From Telopea speciosissima (lineage: Eukaryota > Streptophyta > Magnoliopsida > Proteales > Proteaceae): a stretch of DNA of 64,000 nt. Each line of letters starts with the position of its first letter. Positions within the stretch are counted from its first letter, which is position 1. The translations under genes were made by a program, and so were the position numbers. Shown here piece by piece: positions 58,901 to 64,000 of the stretch. Where the stretch lies: positions 59,371,484-59,435,483 of the forward strand of contig NC_057919.1 of assembly GCF_018873765.1 (NCBI RefSeq), written 5' to 3'. A model generated the notes under the pieces. That model was given only the letters and a program-made list of their open reading frames with translations, had not been told where the DNA came from and searched no databases.

Positions 58901-61767
58901 AAGGAGAAGAAGAAGAAGAAGTCTTGACATTAGGGCTTAGTTAGGGAGCCATAGCTTAGGTTTACATTTTAGTATTTCCTTTCCATAGTTTATTTTTTGT
59001 TATTTAAATTGAACCGATTTAAATTGGTTGCATCCAATTGGTTCAATTTGGGTCAATTTAAGTTATTTAGCTAAGAGTTTTTTTTTAACTTTAGTAGGGG
59101 TAGTTAAGACATTTTACAGTTTTAATTACTAGGTTTTGAATTATGCTCCTTCCCTTCCATGATTTATCAAGGGAGAGGTTATTTGTCACTAGGATTTGGC
59201 CGTTGGCCCTTTATTATAAAATTAGAAACCGTGGGAGGCTCCCCCACAGTTTATTTGAATTAAAAAAAATCGAGCTTTGCTTGTTGGCTGCCATTGTTGC
59301 TGCTCCTTGCTCCTTTGTGAGTGTGCATGCATCCTTGTGGATCTCAAGGTGGAAAGGGATTGGTGGAATCCAATTGACTCCTTACACCGTGACGGTTGGG
59401 AGGATCTTCTTCAGCTGGAAGGTGATTCTATCATTTGATCACATAGCTGCTGCCTCCATTGAAGATCTCCGTCAACAAGTAAGTTATTTGATTAATTTTC
59501 AGTCATCCCTTTCTTTTCCCAGTCCTCTACAGTCTACCCATCATTTCCCTTTTTAATTTTATTTGAATCCCATCAAAACCCTAAGTTCCATTAATTCCCA
59601 TCGACCTCCATAAACCCCAGTGTTCTAAATTCTGTCCAGCCATATCCTATCATCCAAATCCCCGCAAACTTCAGACATAGCATCACTACATTAACCCTCT
59701 AGCCTGCTGCCCCATCTTCAATAGCTAAGCCCTAATTCCCCTTCATCTCCACTAAAACCCTAAATAGTCAAAAACCTGTTCAGACCTAATTAGCCATCCA
59801 ATTCAGCCCAAATTACTATCGAGTCTCCCCCTTACTGTTTAGAGCACTCGATCCCAAGCCTAGCCCTATAATCCCATTAAAAACCCTAGTTTTAGTCTAA
59901 GTTCTAAAACCCAAAATCCGAAATCCTAACCCTAATTTTCTGAAATTTAATTTTTTAGTTAAACATCATCCAAACCTACATTAATAGCTTCTCCTAGACC
60001 TGCCCATCAATACCCTATAAGATTCATCTCCATATTCATAAACCTAACCCTAGATTTAACCTAAAACTGCAATTCTATCCTCTGAAATTGCAGAACCAGC
60101 GGCCCCTTGATTCCATTATTATTAGATCCTTGATAATTAGCCTCTAGTAGGATCCCTCCCTATCTAGAGCTACATTACCGTATAGTTCACGTTAAGTCAA
60201 AGAAGGCATACTTAAAACAGACGAGACACAAGCCACTAATATATTTTCCATCCTGATCATCTGTTCTTCACGATCAACTAACCTATACATTTCAAGGACA
60301 AGGCACTAACATGGCTTGGAAACAGATTGAATCTTAATTGGGAATGTAACCTCTCTAAAGTATCCGGCACAATTATTTATAGGATGGACAGGAACCAAAA
60401 TATAATAGGAGGCATCAAGAACAAACAGAGCCATAAATTAAAAAAAAAAAAAGAATACACTCAAGAACAATGAATTCAACAAAAGAGAATACTAAAGAAA
60501 TCAAAAATATGCACCACAGTTGTCCAGTCTTGAACTCTCAAATCTTGAGAAACATAAAATGCAATTTGACTTTTCAGAAGCATTCTCTGAAAACATAGAT
60601 GATCCTTAAGCATGGCAGGAACGAGTTTTGGTGGTATCCTGAAGTCCCTGTATAGTCTACTAACCGCGGCGGGGGGGTGGGTGGGGGAACCCTATAAAAG
60701 CATCCATGAGCACAATGTCCTGAGTGAAGAATTACAATTCTGAAAGGATAGAATAGCTTACACAGCTCAACTCCGACTAAAAATTGTAATCAAGTTAACC
60801 ACAATTGCTTCGAATGTACCCTATAAAAGCATCCATGAGCACAATGTCCTGAGTGAAGAATTACAATTCTGATAGGATAGAATAGCTTATGCAGCTCAAC
60901 TCCGACTAAAAATTGTAAATCATACTTAACCACAATTGCTTCGAATGTACCCTATAAAAGCATACATGAGCACAATGTCCTGAGTGAAGAATTACAATTC
61001 TGATAGGATAGAATAGCTTACACAGCTCAACTCCTACTAAAAATTGTAAATCATACTTAACCACAATTGCTTCAAATGTAAACAAAGGCAAAATAAAACA
61101 ATAATAGCCCATCCAAAAAATAATAATAATAATCAATAAGAAACAAGAGGTCTGTGAAAATCAGATTTTGGAAGATCACTTTCAACCTACTTCAATGACA
61201 CGTCCCACGATGATATCTCCAACCTCCGGCTTGTACCTACAAGCATATCATTTATAATACTTGTCAAGCTTTGCAAACATAGTAGTTCTAAAGCAGAGAT
61301 CATATACTTAATTGACAAAATGAGGAAAAATTATGAAAAAGACTTAAGACTTTGGACTTTGGACTTTGCAGAGCGAGGAATCGCAGGTACCTGGCCCTTA
61401 AAGCTCGGACGTAGACGAGCTTGTTAACTCGTTCCACTACTCCGCATAGAGTCGCAACCACTTCGCCATCAAGCTCAGAAGTTCCATGCCCCCTTAATCC
61501 AACCGGACGAAGATTTTCTTTAACATAAATAAATTTAAAAGAAAATTTAAATGGGCAAATACAAAAATAGAGATGAGTGAAACCAGGGTTTATAGAGTGA
61601 TACTTGAGGACGCCGTCTTCGTGGTTAACAGGGATGGTGTCGGCGACTGTGACAGAAGCAGAGGAGATGGATTTGGAAGCTAATTCCTGAAGCTGCTGCA
61701 GAGCTCTCCGTAACCTAATTTTCTGCGTTTGATTTAGCGGAAGCTGTAAATCTCTCAACGCGCTCAT
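43938..61767 (-). CDS. RRP4: Exosome complex component RRP4, seven exons, one 12.9-kb intron
   Basis: RRP4 is one of the three S1/KH cap subunits of the RNA exosome, which trims and degrades RNA in nucleus and cytoplasm. Exons in transcript order: 61767-61604, 61492-61391, 61236-61191, 58392-58303, 45382-45317, 44735-44667, 44396-43938. All junctions are GT-AG. Lengths 164, 102, 46, 90, 66, 69 and 459 sum to 996 nt, giving 331 residues plus a stop with no break. Arabidopsis RRP4 is about 322. Landmarks: [36 protein letters not shown] (N-terminal domain), the S1 domain across exons 3-6, and the KH signature GCNGFIWVG at residues 213-221. The C-terminus is basic (TKKKR). Introns are 111, 154, 2798, 12920, 581 and 270 bp; the two largest hold the mobile elements listed here. 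The start is the first ATG and aligns with the family. Looks functional. Confidence 0.95.
45766..46859 (-). mobile_element. Solo LTR (Ty3/gypsy) in RRP4 intron 4
   Basis: On the minus strand it runs from TGCAACCCAAGGGC to ...ACCTACATCA. It matches, in inverted orientation, the 3' LTR at 53523-56877. It is about 1.09 kb with no internal region, so it is a solo LTR left by recombination. No matching 5-bp flanks were found. It serves as the uninterrupted reference for the interrupted LTR. Confidence 0.75.
46866..48262. mobile_element. Non-autonomous MULE, same terminal family as 19215-20950
   Basis: Inverted ends of about 200 bp: the left GGGTTAGATAGACGTACCCC, then aatgcacccaatattcctc and cccccctaaggttctgac. 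These recur inverted at about 48050-48245. An AT microsatellite (atatatata at 48250-48262) has altered the outer right end, so the 9-bp duplication cannot be read. The interior, about 47150-47990, codes nothing I recognise. It abuts the solo LTR. Confidence 0.75.
48533..50243 (+). mobile_element. Pack-MULE carrying a ubiquitin-specific protease gene fragment
   Basis: 1711 bp with inverted ends of about 90 bp: left GGAAAAATTACACTGCCACC, right end reading inward GGGAAAATTACACTGCCACC, both continuing through aaatacagagcgac and cacaccccctgag. It is flanked by a perfect 9-bp duplication TAAAATCTA (48524-48532 and 50244-50252), diagnostic for Mutator-like elements. There is no transposase. The interior carries host gene DNA at about 49079-49792. 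It lies in intron 4 of RRP4 with the captured fragment antisense to RRP4. Confidence 0.92.
49079..49792 (+). pseudogene. Captured UBP (USP family) gene fragment with intron
   Basis: Two exon pieces of a plant ubiquitin carboxyl-terminal hydrolase of the UBP20/21/23 kind. The first, to 49479, contains [12 protein letters not shown] and, in another frame, [14 protein letters not shown]. The second, 49679-49792, encodes [20 protein letters not shown]...SGKHQSY and includes the catalytic Cys box (NLGNTCFLN). The intervening 49480-49678 is an intron with its AG acceptor (ttttgcag) intact, but the donor reads ATGAGT instead of GTGAGT. The donor after exon 2 (GTGAGT) is intact. The first piece has a frameshift, and the rest of the protease, including the His box, is missing. 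The capture therefore took genomic DNA, not mRNA. Confidence 0.85.
50282..50505. repeat. Tandem duplication of about 158-bp period
   Basis: caccgtgaggtcgtagatc occurs at 50282 and 50440, each followed by (a/g)gcctcc(g/a)gtgt and an atatatata tract. Inside RRP4 intron 4. Confidence 0.7.
50720..50930. repeat. Low-complexity cgagattt-rich tract
   Basis: Dense variants of cgagattttcg, tctcgatcaag and atttcggcgagatttt, resembling degenerate plant MITEs. No clear ends. Confidence 0.4.
50935..53522 (+). mobile_element. Ty3/gypsy pol remnant (RT, RNase H, integrase)
   Basis: A decayed internal region in plus orientation, antisense to RRP4. Order of parts: protease/RT boundary, reverse transcriptase (51.2-51.8 kb, YFDDILIYS box at about 51.57 kb), RNase H region (about 51.9-52.3 kb), integrase core (about 52.6-53.1 kb, [12 protein letters not shown] and [11 protein letters not shown]), and a chromovirus-like C-terminal part near 53.4 kb. 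A purine tract caaggggggggaat precedes the 3' LTR. Gag and the 5' LTR are missing. The element is broken by many lesions and is old. Confidence 0.88.
53707..54658 (+). mobile_element. 5'-truncated RTE LINE inserted in the LTR
   Basis: Encodes the C-terminal part of an RTE reverse transcriptase protein: [53 protein letters not shown], then [15 protein letters not shown] and [18 protein letters not shown]. It ends in the family 3' terminus (ccatgtagccaaccccattt). The flanks attccatcaag (53696-53706) and attgcatcaag (54659-54669) match at 10 of 11 and are the target duplication. Same family as 41419-42368. Confidence 0.88.
55345..56770 (+). mobile_element. Unclassified 1.2-1.4 kb repeat, copy 1
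   Basis: Interrupts the 3' LTR. From about 55515 on it matches 58925-60175 in direct orientation: ttaaattgaaccg, gattggtgga(t/a)(t/c)c..caattgactcctt, cattgaagatct followed by a strong donor-like caagtaagta, then many aaccctaa words, and a shared end ctagtagg..cc(t/c)acctatctag. No coding sequence. Possibly an LTR or a non-autonomous retroelement. Confidence 0.65.
58925..60175 (+). mobile_element. Unclassified 1.2 kb repeat, copy 2 (RRP4 intron 3)
   Basis: Same family and orientation as 55345-56770, ending tccctatctagagctacat. It cannot be the partner LTR of copy 1, because RRP4 exon 4 lies between the two. It was therefore an independent insertion, or a copy that landed nearby. Confidence 0.65.
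60689..61079. repeat. Recent tandem triplication, about 130-bp units, RRP4 intron 3
   Basis: Units starting accctataaaagcat at 60689, 60818 and 60949, with periods of 129 and 131 bp. They are nearly identical (ccgactaaaaattgtaa, cacaattgcttcgaatgta). The array lies about 110 bp into intron 3, downstream of RRP4 exon 3 in transcript direction. Recent expansion. Confidence 0.92.
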
Positions 61768-61861
61768 CTCTCTGCGTCTGTATGAAGATCACAAATTGAA
61801 CTGCTCAAGAGAGGGAAACTAAGAACGTTCGCTAATCTGCTTTACTTACCCCTCCCTCTCC

Positions 61862-61990
61862 CAGCCAGGGTTTTAAAACGCGAAGTCGGTGACGGAATTG
61901 CCCAGTGCCGATTCCGATACGAATCGGCATGAATCGTTTCGAACCAATTGGTTCTTAGCAATATATCGCTGAAAATAAGGGGTGCAAGTT
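61862..61990. repeat. Degenerate MITE family member upstream of RRP4
   Basis: ccagggttttaaaacgcg, gccgattccgatacgaatcgg and gaaccaattgg words place it with 28255-28620. It begins about 95 bp upstream of the RRP4 start codon, in promoter or leader territory. Confidence 0.45.
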
Positions 61991-62047
61991 TGACCCTGTA
62001 GCACCGAACCCGTCGTGGCCCGTCTCGAGCCCAAACAGGGTCTGGAC

Positions 62048-64000
62048 TAAGGTGTCAATCGGTATGTTTTCAGTAATATGGTACGATTTTGGTATGGTAC
62101 AAAAAACAGGTACCAGATACCAATACTGTGCTGTACCATTTAAAAGCCATATTTCTAATACAGATATCGTACCGCTTTGACATGATATAAATACGGTACA
62201 GAAAATGGTATAGGTTCGGTACAAAAACGGTATAATAGACGGTTTTCACCCAAAAGAAACCCTATTGGACTGAAAATTTAGGGTTTGAATCTCGACTCTG
62301 AACCCATAAGAGTGCGTTTGGTTGCGTAAATCCTTTGGATGTTGTCTGATTGGAGATTGTCATCTATTTGAGTTACCATCAAATGAATCGTAATTCCAGA
62401 AAATAAATTGTTTGGTTACCATGATTCTGTGACATGATTCTTTTGAATAAACTGTTTGGTCACCCTGAGTCTATCACTTGGATTTACCTTGAATCTATCT
62501 GAAATACTGTTTGGTTATCCTGAGTCTGTGAGTTAGAATCACTTTAAATCTATCTGAAATACTGTTTGGTTACCCTCACTAGGTCAGTTGGAATTATGTT
62601 TTTTTTTTTTTTTTATATTTTATATTTTGTTTATTTTAATACATGGCCTTCTTTTCTTACTTTATTAAATTTAAAATTAAAATGCCTAGACTAAGAAACA
62701 TAGAAATGAAATGATCATAGATGGAAAACCAGTGGCCAAGAGAAATCTAAAATCACTTGATACTTTGGGAGAGAAAAAAAAAAAAAAAAAAAAAAAAAAG
62801 CTCCTATATTAACAGGGGAGAGATGCACTTTTGCTTCATTGTTTCACCTACACCACTTCAACTACAGCCTAATAGTCTGGTCTTTCATGCTAAGGTCTTA
62901 AAGAAAACTGAGATAATTTCTTCTAACTTCCCATAGTTGATGAGTTAAATTCCTGAGTTTGCAATTGAATCAAATACATACCAGATAAATATGCACGCAA
63001 TTAAATGCCCATTAATCTACCACGATTACACAAAACAATTAACATAAAAGACCATCAAAATACCACCCATCCATCTTCTATTCGGTTAGACCCATTCAAT
63101 CTAGGGTTACAAATATAGAGATACATTGTTTCACAAATTTTAATTTAATTACATGAGTCACATGTTTTGGGCATACACCCCCTCCCATACTACTTCACTT
63201 GTTAAGATTAAGTGTTTTGACAGCATCAAGTAGCTCCTCCAATGTCTTAATATGTTGTTTGGCATCTTTAATTTTTGCTGTGAGGTATCCCATCAGATAG
63301 TCCTTGGATTGACATGGTGTTGGTGAGATGGTTGGTGCATCCATGACATTATTCCTTGGTACCTGATTTGAAGATGAAGATTCTCCCTCATCTATGAATT
63401 TAAACAACCCACAACCAACTGAATAGCACCCGAAAGGTCAGATTTGGAATTAAGTTTAAGTTATTGAAGTCGCATCTGGCAAAAGACAGAACCAGATCTG
63501 ATTTCAGTGACTTGAATCTCGCAATTCAAGCAGTATTTCGACTTCAATCTTTGCAATTTGAGTCTCTTGACTCTTGAGGGTGGGAAAGAACAATCTCATA
63601 GGTGATGAGGAGAAGCAGAATTGTTGAAGAAAGAGTCATATTTTTTACCCAAACCAGAGCAGCCGTATATGATGAAGAGAAGCAGATTTGTTGAAGAAGG
63701 TTCTGTCGCTCTGGGCGACGGGAGGAAGCGAGGAAGGGGAAAGGGAAACTGGGAAAGGCTAAAACGCCTTAAAGGAATTGGGGATTAGGCTTTACTTTAG
63801 GTAGTTTTTTTTTTTTTTTTACAAGTTTACCCCCCCAACACCGTACGGTTTTGGTACATACCGACGGTATTCAATTAAAAATCGATGCCGTACCGTACTA
63901 AGGTCAATACTATTTTCTTATACTGTACAAAACCGTTTTTGTAACAGTACGGTTTGGTACGGTTGTAAGCGGTCAATTTCGGTTTCGGTTCCAAATTGAC
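62048..64000. mobile_element. Large hAT-like element, right end beyond the window
   Basis: It starts TAAGGTGTCAATCGGTATG, and the window's last bases (ggttccaaattgac) are the start of the mirrored end, GTCAATT inward. Both flanks are dense in ggtacggtac/gtaccgtacc words. The interior includes the tandem array 62380-62585 and an A-run at 62776-62799. It also has a 70-codon minus-strand open frame at 63195-63407 that I do not recognise. No transposase motif was seen. Confidence 0.55.
62380..62585. repeat. Degenerate tandem repeat, about 55-60 bp units
   Basis: The word actgtttggtta(c/t)cctgagtctgtga and relatives occur at about 62402, 62448, 62505 and 62562, with tgaatctatctgaaat between. Inside the large hAT-like element. 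Confidence 0.65.

Noticed and set aside
55345-60175. The two 1.2-kb direct repeats as the LTRs of one retrotransposon
   Set aside because: RRP4 exon 4, in frame and correctly spliced, lies between them, and no retroelement coding sequence does.
63195-63407. 70-codon minus-strand frame as a transposase fragment
   Set aside because: No hAT or other transposase motif could be recognised. Left as unknown within the hAT-like element.

Overview
The window is nuclear DNA from a flowering plant, probably a non-grass angiosperm with a large, repeat-rich genome. The evidence is three recognisable plant genes with plant-type introns and transit-peptide-like ends, plus plant repeat families: Ty3/gypsy, RTE and L1 LINEs, tRNA-derived SINEs, Mutator/Pack-MULEs, hAT-like and Tourist-like MITEs. 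I cannot name the species. Roughly 6% of the window is host coding sequence.

Host genes, all on the minus strand: (1) a nearly single-exon mTERF4/RUG2/BSM-type organelle protein at 14303-15877; (2) an intronless S-adenosylmethionine decarboxylase of the SAMDC4/BUD2 type at 30217-31251, with a clear TATA box and a short leader free of upstream ATGs; (3) the exosome cap subunit RRP4, whose seven coding exons I placed between 61767 and 43938 with GT-AG junctions and an unbroken 331-residue frame. RRP4 is spread over 17.8 kb because intron 4 alone is 12.9 kb of nested mobile DNA. A fourth host-derived locus, 24384-26454 (+), is a dead, intronless, 5'-truncated copy of a PRP2/ESP3/MEE29-type DEAH splicing helicase.

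Layout. 1-2.3 kb: gag end and LTR of a decayed Ty3/gypsy element. 3.1-4.3 and 12.4-13.8 kb: two copies of one promoter-like segment, each carrying a hAT-like element. 4.4-12.3 kb: MITE debris and a foldback hairpin. 14.3-16.9 kb: mTERF4 and its leader. 16.9-19.2 kb: tandem repeats. 19.2-20.95 kb: a Pack-MULE-like element carrying pieces of two unrelated host genes (F-box/LRR and INDETERMINATE-DOMAIN zinc finger). 22-24.2 kb: tandem repeats. 24.4-26.5 kb: helicase retrocopy. 27.7-29.7 kb: MITEs and a second foldback. 30.2-31.4 kb: SAMDC4. 31.7-35.5 kb: hAT MITEs with 8-bp target duplications, a third foldback, and L1 tails. 37.1-43.4 kb: two SINEs, two Tourist-like MITEs and an RTE LINE. 43.9-61.8 kb: RRP4. 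62.0 kb to the end: a large hAT-like element cut by the window edge.

The host genes are unrelated housekeeping or developmental functions (organelle gene expression, spermine synthesis, RNA decay) and form no operon or cluster. I found no new molecular system. The most notable structures are the two gene-capturing MULE elements, the TE-stuffed RRP4 intron, the linked foldback hairpins and the duplicated promoter-like segment.
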